A stretch of DNA of 64,000 bases from Sporomusa sp. KB1 (lineage in GTDB: Bacteria; Bacillota; Negativicutes; Sporomusales; Sporomusaceae), in contig NZ_VLKC01000002.1 in the NCBI RefSeq assembly GCF_007830295.1, forward strand, positions 4,571,157 to 4,635,156, in the 5' to 3' direction. This document shows, in pieces, positions 55,733 to 64,000 of this stretch (within the stretch, counting starts at the first letter, position 1; every line of letters begins with the position of its first letter). Made by a program: the position numbers and the translations under genes. Under the pieces are notes generated by a model. It searched no databases. It had not been told where the DNA came from and saw only the letters and a list, made by a program, of their open reading frames with translations.

Positions 55733-56046
55733 TTTATGCCAACAGTGCAGGCAGGGATTTTTTTTTTAATCTTGAATAATTACTTACATAGTTTGACTGG
55801 AATAATGCAGCGGAGAAGTGGGCAATTTTATGTCCACTTTATAAATTGAAAAATAATATCACAATACTATATTATGCAGTAAAAATGTTTGCAGGCGCAG
55901 GTAGGTGATGCATTGACAACGCTTCACCACTAGCGTTTAACTTCCGCTTTTGCCAACACACCACCTACCTGCAAAAGTCTTTAGCACGTTGCATATATAG
56001 GGTGGACAAGCTGTTCTTTTTTAGCGGAATATCTAGGAGGATAACA
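55733..56046 (+). other. Structured intergenic region upstream of the phosphatase gene
   Basis: No gene is visible. A weak TGCC/GGCA hairpin before a T run (55762-55771) may end the preceding gene. An 11-bp arm GCAGGTAGGTG (55897-55907) pairs with CACCTACCTGC (55962-55972), enclosing a 6-bp hairpin AACGCT/AGCGTT. TTTGCAGG (55888-55895) can instead pair with CCTGCAAA (55968-55975), so two exclusive folds exist. This could be a cis-regulatory leader or a small RNA. Confidence 0.5.
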
Positions 56047-56694
56047 TTGAGATTTAAAGGCATTTTATTTGATCTGGACGGTACACTGATCGATACTTCA
56101 AATTTGATCATTCGTTCTTTTCAGCACACCTTTATGCAGCATTATGGGCGAGCACTTACTCCGCAGGAAGTATATGCTTTTTTTGGTAAACCCCTCAGAG
56201 ATGCCATGGAGCATTACGGCCCGGATAAAGTTGATGAACTAATTACAACATATCGTCAGTTCAACCTTACCTACCATGATGAACTGACGACCGGCTTTGC
56301 CAGTGTGCCGGAAACTATGCAGAAACTCTATAACAATGGCCTACTTCTGGCGATAGTGACGTCAAAGTCCAAAAGTACTGCTATCCGCGGATTGAAGCTA
56401 TTTGCTATGGATAAATACTTTTCTGTCGTTATTGGCCATGAAGAATGCCAAAAACATAAGCCACATCCTGAACCAGTGCTGCGGGCGCTGGAGCAAATCA
56501 AACTTGCGCCAGCTGAATGTTTGATGGTAGGCGACAGCCCCTTTGACCTGGCCAGTGCACGCGCAGCCGGAGTTAAAACTGCCGCTGTCCGTTGGACGCA
56601 AATTGATTGGCACCAGCTGCTTGCCGAGCAACCGGACTATGTGCTTACTACCATTGAAGATTTGCTAACTATCTGCAATATAGAAAACGAATAG
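56047..56694 (+). CDS. PpaX/Gph-type HAD phosphatase
   Basis: A 215-residue haloacid-dehalogenase hydrolase with FDLDGTLIDTS (nucleophile Asp), VTSKSKS and MVGDSPFDLASARAAG. It is closest in form to pyrophosphatase PpaX and phosphoglycolate phosphatase Gph. The exact substrate is not readable. It starts at TTG 56047 after CTAGGAGGATAACA. It lies 15 bases before mtnP and may belong to its operon. Confidence 0.88.
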   Translation: MRFKGILFDLDGTLIDTSNLIIRSFQHTFMQHYGRALTPQEVYAFFGKPLRDAMEHYGPDKVDELITTYRQFNLTYHDELTTGFASVPETMQKLYNNGLLLAIVTSKSKSTAIRGLKLFAMDKYFSVVIGHEECQKHKPHPEPVLRALEQIKLAPAECLMVGDSPFDLASARAAGVKTAAVRWTQIDWHQLLAEQPDYVLTTIEDLLTICNIENE

Positions 56695-56709
56695 GCAGGG
56701 TGATAAACT

Positions 56710-57501
56710 ATGGAAATTGCCATCATTGGTGGAACTGGTGTATATGATCCCAAAATCTTAAATAATATTCAGGAACAATGGATTCCTACTCCTTACGGTA
56801 TTGTACATTGTAAAAGCGGTGAATATGCTGGTAAAGAGGTTGCATTCATCCCGCGCCATGGCAGTAATCATTCGATTCCGCCACACTTAATTAACTACCG
56901 GGCCAATATCTGGGCCATAAAAAAACTAGGTGTACAAAATATCATTGCGACAACAGCTGTAGGTTCACTCAATCTGGACATGAAACCAGGCGATTTTGTA
57001 GTTATTGACCAATTTCTTGATTTTGTAAAAAACCGGACAACAACCTTTTATGAAGGTGGGGAACGGGGTGTTGTTCATGTTGATGTAACAACACCCTATT
57101 GCCCGTCAATCCGTAATGTAATGTTTGAAGCTGCCAAAAAGCTTTCCATTCCCTTTCATCAGCAGGGGACATACGTCTGTACTGACGGCCCTCGTTTTGA
57201 GACACCGGCTGAAATTAAGATGTTTGCTAAATTTGGCGGTGATGTTGTTGGCATGACCAATGTACCGGAAGTAGTTTTAGCCAGAGAGGCTGAAATGTGT
57301 TATGCCACCGTTTCGATGGTTACCAACTTTGCTGCCGGTATTTCACCGCAGCCGTTAACCCATCATGAAGTCCTGGAAACTATGCAGGCTAATACCGAAA
57401 ATATTAAACGGCTGATTCTCGCTACTATAGAACGGCTGGCCCCGGAAACTGATTGTACCTGTAAGCATGCTTTAGCCGAATATGGCGGATTTAAACTGTA
57501 A
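56710..57501 (+). CDS. mtnP: 5'-methylthioadenosine phosphorylase (MtnP type)
   Basis: A 263-residue purine nucleoside phosphorylase of the MTAP family: IGGTGVYDPK, IPRHGSNHSIPPH, YVCTDGPRFETPAEI, GMTNVPEVVLAREAEMCYA. It splits MTA (from polyamine synthesis) into adenine and methylthioribose-1-phosphate, the MtnA substrate. MTAP and 6-oxopurine enzymes are close relatives, but the next gene supports MtnP. The ribosome site GCAGGGTG lies upstream. Confidence 0.92.
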   Translation: MEIAIIGGTGVYDPKILNNIQEQWIPTPYGIVHCKSGEYAGKEVAFIPRHGSNHSIPPHLINYRANIWAIKKLGVQNIIATTAVGSLNLDMKPGDFVVIDQFLDFVKNRTTTFYEGGERGVVHVDVTTPYCPSIRNVMFEAAKKLSIPFHQQGTYVCTDGPRFETPAEIKMFAKFGGDVVGMTNVPEVVLAREAEMCYATVSMVTNFAAGISPQPLTHHEVLETMQANTENIKRLILATIERLAPETDCTCKHALAEYGGFKL

Positions 57502-57516
57502 GGGAGATACTTACCC

Positions 57517-58560
57517 ATGCGTTCTATTGTTTGGTCAAATAACTGTCTTACCCTATTAAATCAGACCTTGTTGCCGAATAGGCTTGAATATATTGAGTGT
57601 CATGACTGGCAGCGGGTAGCAGAAGCCATAAGACGGCTGGAAGTGCGCGGCGCCCCGGCGATTGGAGCGGCAGCAGCTTTCGCTTTGGTGCTGGGTGCCG
57701 GCGAGCTTACTGAACTTGCTATGCCTGAGTTTAAGGAAAAAGTAACACAAATTGCCAGTGTACTCCGCCAAACCAGACCAACAGCAGTAAACTTGTTTTG
57801 GGCGATTGACCGCATGCTGACTGTTCTTGACCAAATGGCCGAAAATGCCGATAGTAACGCAGCTGTTACTGCGTTAGAACAAGCAGCTATTGCAATTGCT
57901 GAAAAAGACAAAACGGTAAATGAGAAAATGGCAGTTCACGGCGCAAGCCTGTTTACTAAGCCCACCGCTGTGCTAACCCATTGCAATGCCGGAGCTCTGG
58001 CTACAGTAGCCGTCGGCACCGCCCTGGGGGTCGTCTGTAAAGCATGGGAACAGGGCAATATTACCCAGGTCTTTGCCGATGAAACCCGGCCACTATTACA
58101 GGGGGCCAGGCTCACCGCCTGGGAACTAATGCAAGCTGGCATTCCAGTAACTTTAATTACCGACAATATGGCTGGCTGGGTCATGAAAAATAATATGGTT
58201 CAGGCTGTTATCGTCGGGGCTGACCGTATTGCGTTAAATGGTGATGTTGCCAATAAGATTGGCACCTACAGTGTAGCCGTACTGGCTAAAGAGCACGGTA
58301 TTCCATTTTATGTCGCTGCACCGTCATCTACGTTTGACTTCACTATCCATTCTGGCGCTGATATTCCCATAGAAGAGCGGTGTGCAACTGAGGTTACTTC
58401 TTTAGGTGGCAATTGTGTAGCACCTAAAGAAGTAAACGTATTTAATCCAGCCTTTGATGTAACCCCCAATAACCTGGTAGCGGCCATTATTACTGAATAT
58501 GGTATACTACGTACGCCCTATAGCCAGGCCATCAGCCAATTAGTCCAAAAATGCAAGTAA
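57517..58560 (+). CDS. mtnA: Methylthioribose-1-phosphate isomerase
   Basis: A 347-residue isomerase of the eIF2B-like family with [12 protein letters not shown], the catalytic Cys in [18 protein letters not shown] and the catalytic Asp in [17 protein letters not shown]. It converts methylthioribose-1-P to the ribulose form. The next classical salvage genes (mtnB, C, D, E) are not in the window. It lies 15 bases after mtnP. Confidence 0.94.
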   Translation: MRSIVWSNNCLTLLNQTLLPNRLEYIECHDWQRVAEAIRRLEVRGAPAIGAAAAFALVLGAGELTELAMPEFKEKVTQIASVLRQTRPTAVNLFWAIDRMLTVLDQMAENADSNAAVTALEQAAIAIAEKDKTVNEKMAVHGASLFTKPTAVLTHCNAGALATVAVGTALGVVCKAWEQGNITQVFADETRPLLQGARLTAWELMQAGIPVTLITDNMAGWVMKNNMVQAVIVGADRIALNGDVANKIGTYSVAVLAKEHGIPFYVAAPSSTFDFTIHSGADIPIEERCATEVTSLGGNCVAPKEVNVFNPAFDVTPNNLVAAIITEYGILRTPYSQAISQLVQKCK

Positions 58561-58577
58561 CGAAAGGAGATTTCATT

Positions 58578-59819
58578 ATGGAATCAATGATTCGCGATAG
58601 TAGCTTAGCGCCGCAAGGCATGGATAGAATTAACTGGGTTAAGGAATTTATGCCTGTTCTTAATACCTTAAATGCAGAATTATCTCAGACAAAGCCACTA
58701 GCTGGCAAAAATCTGGTAATTACCATGCACCTGGAGGCTAAAACAGCCTATTTGGCACTAGTACTTAAAAATGCGGGGGCTAATGTGACCGTAACGGGCA
58801 GTAACCCTCTTTCTACACAAGATGATGTAGCGGCTGCCCTGGCATCGCAAGGTGTCAAGGTTTTTGCATGGTACAATACTACCGCCGAAGAATACGAAAA
58901 GTTTTTACATAAGGCCCTTGATACCAAACCTGATATCATTGTTGACGATGGCGGCGATTTGGTGTCATTACTCCATGGTGACCGCAGTGATATGCTGAAA
59001 AATATTCTCGGAGGTTCTGAGGAAACAACAACTGGTGTCCTGCGATTGCGGGCACTAGCTGAAGCCGGCCGTCTGAAATTCCCGATGATTGCGGTAAACG
59101 ACGCCTATTGCAAGTACTTATTTGACAATCGCTATGGTACCGGTCAGTCTACCTGGGATGGTATTATGCGGACAACAAACCTTACAGTAACTGGCAAGAC
59201 AGTGGTTGTCGCCGGCTATGGCTGGTGTGGTAAAGGCGTGGCTATGCGCGCTAAGGGTCTGGGAGCCAATGTTATTATTACCGAAATTAATCCTATCAAA
59301 GCGATTGAGGCTGTATTTGACGGTTTTAGAGTGCTGCCTATGCAGGAAGCAGCCTCACAGGGCGATATTTTCGTTACCCTGACAGGCTGCAAGGATGTTA
59401 TCCGCCGTGAACATATGGAAGTCATGAAAGCAGGCGCGATCATGGCAAACGCTGGTCATTTTGATGTTGAAATTAACAAAGAACACTTAACTGCTTTAGC
59501 TCAGACCCGGAAAACAGTACGTAAAAATATTGAAGAATTTGCTATGCCTGACGGTCGTAAACTATATCTGCTGGCTGAGGGTCGCCTGGTTAATCTGGCT
59601 GCCGGCGATGGCCATCCAACAGAAATCATGGATTTGTCCTTTGCTATGCAAACACTGGCTGTTCTCCATATTGCCGAAAATCACGCAAAATTGGATAATA
59701 AGGTATACACGGTGACAACAGAAATGGATAATCGCGTTGCTGCACTAAAATTGAAAGCTATGGGCTTTAGCATTGACAGCCTTAGCTCTGAACAGGAAGA
59801 CTATCTGCAGAAAGCCTAG
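58578..59819 (+). CDS. ahcY: S-adenosylhomocysteine hydrolase
   Basis: A 413-residue NAD enzyme that splits SAH to adenosine and homocysteine. The NAD site is [20 protein letters not shown] with [11 protein letters not shown]. Substrate residues lie in [19 protein letters not shown]. It lacks the long insertion of the eukaryotic enzyme, as in thermophilic and archaeal forms. The start is ATG 58578 after CGAAAGGAGATTTC. Confidence 0.95.
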   Translation: MESMIRDSSLAPQGMDRINWVKEFMPVLNTLNAELSQTKPLAGKNLVITMHLEAKTAYLALVLKNAGANVTVTGSNPLSTQDDVAAALASQGVKVFAWYNTTAEEYEKFLHKALDTKPDIIVDDGGDLVSLLHGDRSDMLKNILGGSEETTTGVLRLRALAEAGRLKFPMIAVNDAYCKYLFDNRYGTGQSTWDGIMRTTNLTVTGKTVVVAGYGWCGKGVAMRAKGLGANVIITEINPIKAIEAVFDGFRVLPMQEAASQGDIFVTLTGCKDVIRREHMEVMKAGAIMANAGHFDVEINKEHLTALAQTRKTVRKNIEEFAMPDGRKLYLLAEGRLVNLAAGDGHPTEIMDLSFAMQTLAVLHIAENHAKLDNKVYTVTTEMDNRVAALKLKAMGFSIDSLSSEQEDYLQKA

Positions 59820-59845
59820 TTTTGAAATGTGAAGGGGGCATACAA

Positions 59846-61135
59846 ATGATAACTATGCTGCTTAAAGGCGGCGACGTCCTTTGCCCTGACGGGCAAGTAC
59901 GCCAATTGGATATTGCCATCAACGGCTCGCTTATTACGCAAGTTGGAACTGTCACAGAGCAAGCTGACAGGATAATCAATTGCCAAAATAAATTAATCGT
60001 TCCTGGTTTTGTTAATACCCATACTCATGCAGCTATGACACTCTTTCGAAGCTATGCTGACGATATGATGCTTATGGATTGGCTGCAAACAAAGATTTGG
60101 CCGGCTGAAGAGAACCTAACAGCAGACGATGTCTATTGGGGAACGCAGTTAGCCATTGCTGAAATGATTAAATCTGGTACTACTTGCTTTGCGGATATGT
60201 ACTTTTTTATGCCTGACACCGCCAGGGCAGTAGCCGAAAGCGGTATTCGTGCAGTATTAGCAAGAGGAATGGCTGGCGTAGCCCCAACAGCCAATCAAGC
60301 GTTGGCTGAAAGTGAAAACTTCTATAAAGAATGGCATCATGGAGCTGACGGTCGAATCACCGTTATGCTGGGGCCACATGCACCATACACCTGTCCGCCG
60401 GAGTATCTAAAAAAAGTAACAGCATTGGCTGCCAAAATGGGAGCGCAAATCCATATCCATTTATCAGAAACGGCCAGTGAAGTGGCTGATTGTCAAAAGC
60501 AATACGGTAAATCGCCGATTGCATTAATGCAGGAGTTAGGTGTTTTTGATTACGGTGTATTAGCTGCCCACTGTGTGCATGTATCGAAGGAAGATATTTC
60601 TATCATGAAGGATAAGAAGGTAAGAGTGGCCCATAACCCAGGCAGTAATATGAAGTTAGCCAGTGGGGTAGCACCGGTTCCGGATATGCTCCAAGCAGGA
60701 ATTTGTGTTGGCTTGGGGACTGATGGCGCAGCCAGCAATAATAATCTCGATATGCTGGAAGAATTGCGCTTAGCAGCAATGCTCCATAAAGTTCACCGGT
60801 TAGACCCATTGGCGATTCCCGCTCAAACAGCCGTAGACATGGCAACCAGCCAGGGGGCTGAGGCACTGGGATTGGGCAATATAACCGGCAAAATCCAAAG
60901 TGCTTACAAAGCAGATATCACTATCTTTGCTATGCAGGAACCGCATTGGTATCCGCGTCATGACCGGTTATCGCTTTTGACGTATGCCGCTAGTGCCCGC
61001 GATGTTCATACAGTAATTGTTGATGGTAAGATCCTAATGGATAATCATCAGCTTACCACTATCGACCAAGAACGTTTGCTATCCGAGGTTAGCCGCCGTG
61101 GTATGAGCTTAATCAGCAAACCACAAACTAAGTGA
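59846..61135 (+). CDS. mtaD: MTA/SAH deaminase
   Basis: A 429-residue metal-dependent amidohydrolase with NTHTHAAMTLFR (metal HxH), HIHLSETASEV, AHCVHVS and GTDGAASNNNLD. This matches the MtaD group, which deaminates methylthioadenosine and S-adenosylhomocysteine to the inosine forms. It gives a second route beside MtnP and AhcY. The start is ATG 59846 after GTGAAGGGGGC. Confidence 0.92.
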   Translation: MITMLLKGGDVLCPDGQVRQLDIAINGSLITQVGTVTEQADRIINCQNKLIVPGFVNTHTHAAMTLFRSYADDMMLMDWLQTKIWPAEENLTADDVYWGTQLAIAEMIKSGTTCFADMYFFMPDTARAVAESGIRAVLARGMAGVAPTANQALAESENFYKEWHHGADGRITVMLGPHAPYTCPPEYLKKVTALAAKMGAQIHIHLSETASEVADCQKQYGKSPIALMQELGVFDYGVLAAHCVHVSKEDISIMKDKKVRVAHNPGSNMKLASGVAPVPDMLQAGICVGLGTDGAASNNNLDMLEELRLAAMLHKVHRLDPLAIPAQTAVDMATSQGAEALGLGNITGKIQSAYKADITIFAMQEPHWYPRHDRLSLLTYAASARDVHTVIVDGKILMDNHQLTTIDQERLLSEVSRRGMSLISKPQTK

Positions 61136-61247
61136 AATTATAAACTTTTTTTGGCTACTCAACAGGATTTGTCCTGCTAATATTGAATTAATAACTATTG
61201 GAATCATAGTAACTAAGCCTATTATCTGAGGCTAAATGGAGGCAACC

Positions 61248-62417
61248 ATGTTTGAGCAAGCTAAACGTATGCAAGCACTAACTTCTGCTGTTTTTACGCA
61301 AGTGGATGATTTGCGCAAAGCCGAAGTTGCTGCCGGCAAAGATGTTATTACTTTAAGTATCGGTAGTCCTGATATGGCACCTGCGCCGCATATTGTGGAA
61401 GCATTAAAAAATTCTATCGATTGCTGTTTTAATTATGGCTACACCTTATCAAAAGGAGTTCCCGAGCTGTTAGACGCTATCGCTAAGTGGTATCGTAAAT
61501 TTGGCGTTGAACTAGATCCGGAAACCGAAATTCATTCGCTTATTGGCTCGCAGGAGGGCTTAGCACATATCGCCCTGTGTCTTGTTAATCCTGGTGATAT
61601 CGTGCTTGTACCTGATCCCGGCTATCCTATATTCAGCGCTGGTCCACTTGTTGCTGGTGCTGAAATCTACCGTATGCCGCTTACTGCCGCCAATAACTAT
61701 CTGCCTGATTTGACGGCGATAGAAGAGGATGTACTAAAACGAGCAAAAATTATGATTTTGAATTATCCCAATAATCCGTTGGCTGCTACAGCACCGCGTA
61801 GCTTTTTGGAAGAAGTTGTTGCTTTTGCCAAGCGTCATAACATTTTAGTTTGCTACGATTTCGCTTATAGTGACTTGGTATTTGACGGCTATCAACCGGA
61901 TAGTTTCTTAGCTGTTCCTGGTGCTAAGGATATAGGTATAGAGTTTAATTCGCTGTCAAAAACCTATAATATGGCAGGCTGCCGGATCGGTTATGTTGTA
62001 GGTAATGCAAACGTAATTTCAATCTTAGGTCGTCTGAAATCTAATTTTGACTACGGGATTTTCTATCCAATCCAGCAGGCCGCCATAGCAGCGCTTACTG
62101 GTCCCCAGGATTGCGTTAGTGAAACAGCGGCTAGCTATCAAAAACGCCGCGATATTATTGTTGATGGCTTCAATGAACTTGGCTGGAAGGTAGACCGTCC
62201 CAAAGCATCAATGTATGTTTGGGCTCCAGTACCTACTAAACAATCATCCTTTGATTTTACCGTCTCACTGTTACAACATACCGGAGTTGCTGTTATCCCA
62301 GGCAGTGCTTTTGGTAATTACGGTGAAGGTTATGTACGTATAGCACTGGTGCAGTCTGAGAGTCGACTAACAGAAGCCGTATCGCGAATAAAAAACTGGC
62401 TAAGTTATAGTGAATAG
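61248..62417 (+). CDS. PLP-dependent aminotransferase (class I/II)
   Basis: A 389-residue fold-type I aminotransferase. The PLP Lys is about residue 238 in SLSKTYNMAGCRIGY; NYPNNPLAA and VCYDFAYSD are typical of the LL-diaminopimelate aminotransferase-like group. The substrate is not decided by sequence; a methionine-family amino acid is possible from its position after the SAM recycling genes. The start is ATG 61248 with GGAGG upstream. Confidence 0.88.
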   Translation: MFEQAKRMQALTSAVFTQVDDLRKAEVAAGKDVITLSIGSPDMAPAPHIVEALKNSIDCCFNYGYTLSKGVPELLDAIAKWYRKFGVELDPETEIHSLIGSQEGLAHIALCLVNPGDIVLVPDPGYPIFSAGPLVAGAEIYRMPLTAANNYLPDLTAIEEDVLKRAKIMILNYPNNPLAATAPRSFLEEVVAFAKRHNILVCYDFAYSDLVFDGYQPDSFLAVPGAKDIGIEFNSLSKTYNMAGCRIGYVVGNANVISILGRLKSNFDYGIFYPIQQAAIAALTGPQDCVSETAASYQKRRDIIVDGFNELGWKVDRPKASMYVWAPVPTKQSSFDFTVSLLQHTGVAVIPGSAFGNYGEGYVRIALVQSESRLTEAVSRIKNWLSYSE

Positions 62418-62429
62418 GAGGATTTTGGG

Positions 62430-62777
62430 ATGAAAGCATTGAATTTTTATTCATCTAACTATCACAGTCAATTAGTCTGCCGCCGTAAAATTTGCACTAT
62501 ACGGCTTGGTGACAAAACTAATAAATACACAGAAGGCGATATTGTATGGGTAACTGTTGGCAAACGCTTTTCCCAAAAGAAAAGAATATTTACCGCGGCT
62601 ATTGACCGTGTTTTAGTTAAGCCGATAGCCCAATTAACCATAGATGATTTACAAGGTGAAAATCCGGATCTTACCAGCATCGATGATTTAATGGTCTTTT
62701 TGCAATCTATTTATGACAAGACCTTAACCTGCAGTGATCTTGTTACTGTAGTGTATTTCTCTGAAGTCATCGAATAG
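62430..62777 (+). CDS. ASCH-like domain protein
   Basis: A 115-residue protein with the ASCH/PUA-like beta barrel pattern: CTIRLGDKTNKYTEGDIVWVTVG, a basic KRFSQKKRI loop and a C-terminal VTVVYFSEV strand. ASCH domains are thought to bind RNA or modified nucleotides. It lies 12 bases after the aminotransferase gene and 39 bases before pduL. The domain call is by pattern only. Confidence 0.65.
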   Translation: MKALNFYSSNYHSQLVCRRKICTIRLGDKTNKYTEGDIVWVTVGKRFSQKKRIFTAAIDRVLVKPIAQLTIDDLQGENPDLTSIDDLMVFLQSIYDKTLTCSDLVTVVYFSEVIE

Positions 62778-62816
62778 CAGGAAGAATATATATTAATAAA
62801 AGGAGTGCATTTTTCT

Positions 62817-63389
62817 ATGTCTAAAGCAATTCCCGTAGGTGTTTCAGCTCGCCATGTACATGTAACCCGTGAACATCTCGCTATCCTATTCGGTGAGGGA
62901 TATCAGCTCACTGTAAAAAAACCTCTGTCACAGCCTGGTCAATTTGCTTCTGAAGAACAGGTCGATTTGATTACCGAAAAGGGTTCGTTCAAAAAAGTTC
63001 GTATTCTTGGACCTGAGCGCCCACAAACGCAAGTCGAGATTTCCCTTACTGATGCTTTAAAACTCGGCATCAAGCCTCCTGTTCGTGATTCTGGCAACTT
63101 AAAAGGTTCACCAGGACTTACTATCGTTGGTCCTAAAGGTCAGGTAACAATAGAAGAAGGTGTTATTGCCGCCTGTCGCCATATTCATATGACCAAAGCT
63201 GATGCTGCTGAATTAGGCTTAAAAGATAAAGATATTGTAAAAATTGCCTTTGGCGGCGAACGGAGTCTCATATTTGACCAGGTTCTAATCAGAGTGAGCG
63301 ATAATTATAAACTTGATTGCCACCTTGACACTGATGAAGCTAATGCTGCTAAGATTGGTAATAGTGATACCGTAGAACTTCTAAAATAG
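62817..63389 (+). CDS. pduL: Phosphate propanoyltransferase PduL
   Basis: A 190-residue zinc-dependent acyltransferase with the duplicated PduL motif: PVGVSARHVHVTREHL at the N-terminus and CRHIHMTKADAAELG in the middle. It moves an acyl group between CoA and phosphate. No microcompartment shell or Pdu genes are nearby, so it may serve as the phosphotransacetylase of central fermentation. The start is ATG 62817 after AAAAGGAG. A strong terminator follows. Confidence 0.92.
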   Translation: MSKAIPVGVSARHVHVTREHLAILFGEGYQLTVKKPLSQPGQFASEEQVDLITEKGSFKKVRILGPERPQTQVEISLTDALKLGIKPPVRDSGNLKGSPGLTIVGPKGQVTIEEGVIAACRHIHMTKADAAELGLKDKDIVKIAFGGERSLIFDQVLIRVSDNYKLDCHLDTDEANAAKIGNSDTVELLK

Positions 63390-63399
63390 AGAAAATTGG

Positions 63400-63451
63400 A
63401 ATCACCCCCCATGTCGTGTTTGTTGATACGATATGGGGGGTGATTTTTATT
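63400..63451 (+). terminator. Terminator of pduL
   Basis: An 18-bp stem (63400-63417 with 63428-63445, one G-T pair) built around CACCCCCCAT / ATGGGGGGTG, with a T-rich tail. Confidence 0.93.
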
Positions 63452-63622
63452 TAATCAATATGGTGGGAAGGATTTTTACTACAAATAGCGAATTTTTACT
63501 AATAACAGTCATCGTAGGCGCACATAATTGCAGAACAAATAAGGAAGGCTACAGCTGAATCCATTTCAAAATGCCCATACTCAACCCGCACAAATGAAAA
63601 GTATGTATTGGTGGTGTCAAAC

Positions 63623-64000
63623 GTGAGTCATGAAACAATAGGTGATTACAAAACGTACTCCTTGGCTGGTACAGATCAGGAGGTCCAATTTATTACCCAG
63701 GTTCTAAAACTCAAACCCGGCGAATCTATTTTGGATTTATATTGTGGTTATGGTCGACATGCGATAGAACTTGCTAAGCAGGGATTTAATATAACAGGCA
63801 TAGATGGGACCCAAGATTTTTTAGATATTGCTATTCAAAAATCTCAGGAGGCAAATGTCAGTATAACATTTATAAAAAAAGATATGCGGGAACTTGACTA
63901 TAGTGAAAAATTTGCTGCAGTGATTAATATGTTTGCTGCATTTGGTTATTTTACTGATGAGGAAAACGCTGCGGTAATAAAACTGGTTGCCAAAGCCTTA
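63623..64000 (+). CDS. Class I SAM-dependent methyltransferase, 3' end cut by window edge
   Basis: The frame from GTG 63623 to the window edge gives 126 residues with motif I LDLYCGYGRHAIELAKQGF, followed by GIDGTQDFL. This is the Methyltransf_25/11 type; the usual Gly of the LDLGCG motif is replaced by Tyr. The start is not certain, as the frame is open upstream with further TTG/GTG codons at 63608-63616. The C-terminal half lies off the right edge. Confidence 0.8.
   Translation, partial: MSHETIGDYKTYSLAGTDQEVQFITQVLKLKPGESILDLYCGYGRHAIELAKQGFNITGIDGTQDFLDIAIQKSQEANVSITFIKKDMRELDYSEKFAAVINMFAAFGYFTDEENAAVIKLVAKAL

Noticed and set aside
62817-63389. Bacterial microcompartment locus
   Set aside because: PduL alone is not evidence; no shell protein genes are in the window.

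Overview
The window looks like chromosomal DNA of an anaerobic, spore-former-type Firmicute, most likely a Negativicute such as a Sporomusaceae member. This is inferred from gene content and order: remA-gmk-rpoZ-coaBC, priA-def-fmt-rsmB-rlmN and a PASTA kinase next to rsgA-rpe. Strong AGGAGG-type ribosome sites, frequent TTG/GTG starts and SAM, FMN and c-di-AMP riboswitches agree. No rRNA, tRNA, CRISPR array, transposase or integrase gene was recognised. Most genes lie on the + strand in tight operons.

Layout. 1-973: truncated rqcH on the - strand. 1117-5453: Ca2+-type P-ATPase, dapF and an exported protein of unknown function. 5603-10328: yicC, remA, gmk, rpoZ, coaBC, then metK behind a SAM-I riboswitch. 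10434-18038: a degenerate HMA protein, then priA, def, fmt, DUF116, rsmB and rlmN. 18102-26210: a cell-wall signalling cluster (two FHA proteins, PP2C phosphatase, SEDS protein, class B PBP, PASTA kinase) behind a near-consensus promoter, running into rsgA and rpe. 26275-29996: FMN riboswitch and ribD-ribE-ribBA-ribH. 30014-31456: a YfcE-type phosphodiesterase and hslO.

About 31507-36501 is an accessory block between hslO and rpmB: a LysR regulator divergent from an EamA transporter, an orphan TctC-type lipoprotein, a methyltransferase and repeat debris. It is bracketed by two copies of the hslO 3' end plus terminator; the right copy (36502-36752) is a truncated pseudogene. This points to an inserted segment and is the most unusual structure in the window.

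36804-47185: rpmB, DUF1858, recG, several small or poorly characterised genes (Cys-rich 66-residue protein, TVP38 protein, HipA-like kinase, a protein with a tandem LSm/SH3-like repeat, tautomerase, ferritin-like protein), a solitary fixCX pair, a cell-wall 3D-domain protein under a c-di-AMP riboswitch, and guaB. 47246-53957: envelope genes (polysaccharide deacetylase, PBP1A, WecG/TagA transferase, psd, pssA, GT2 transferase). 54069-55732: queD, surE and a TIGR04086 membrane protein.

55888-63389: a structured leader, then a PpaX-type phosphatase and a set for removing the SAM by-products MTA and SAH (mtnP, mtnA, ahcY, mtaD), an aminotransferase, an ASCH-like protein and pduL. The window ends inside a second methyltransferase. 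Coordinates and motifs were read by eye. Family names come from recognised motifs, not from a database search.
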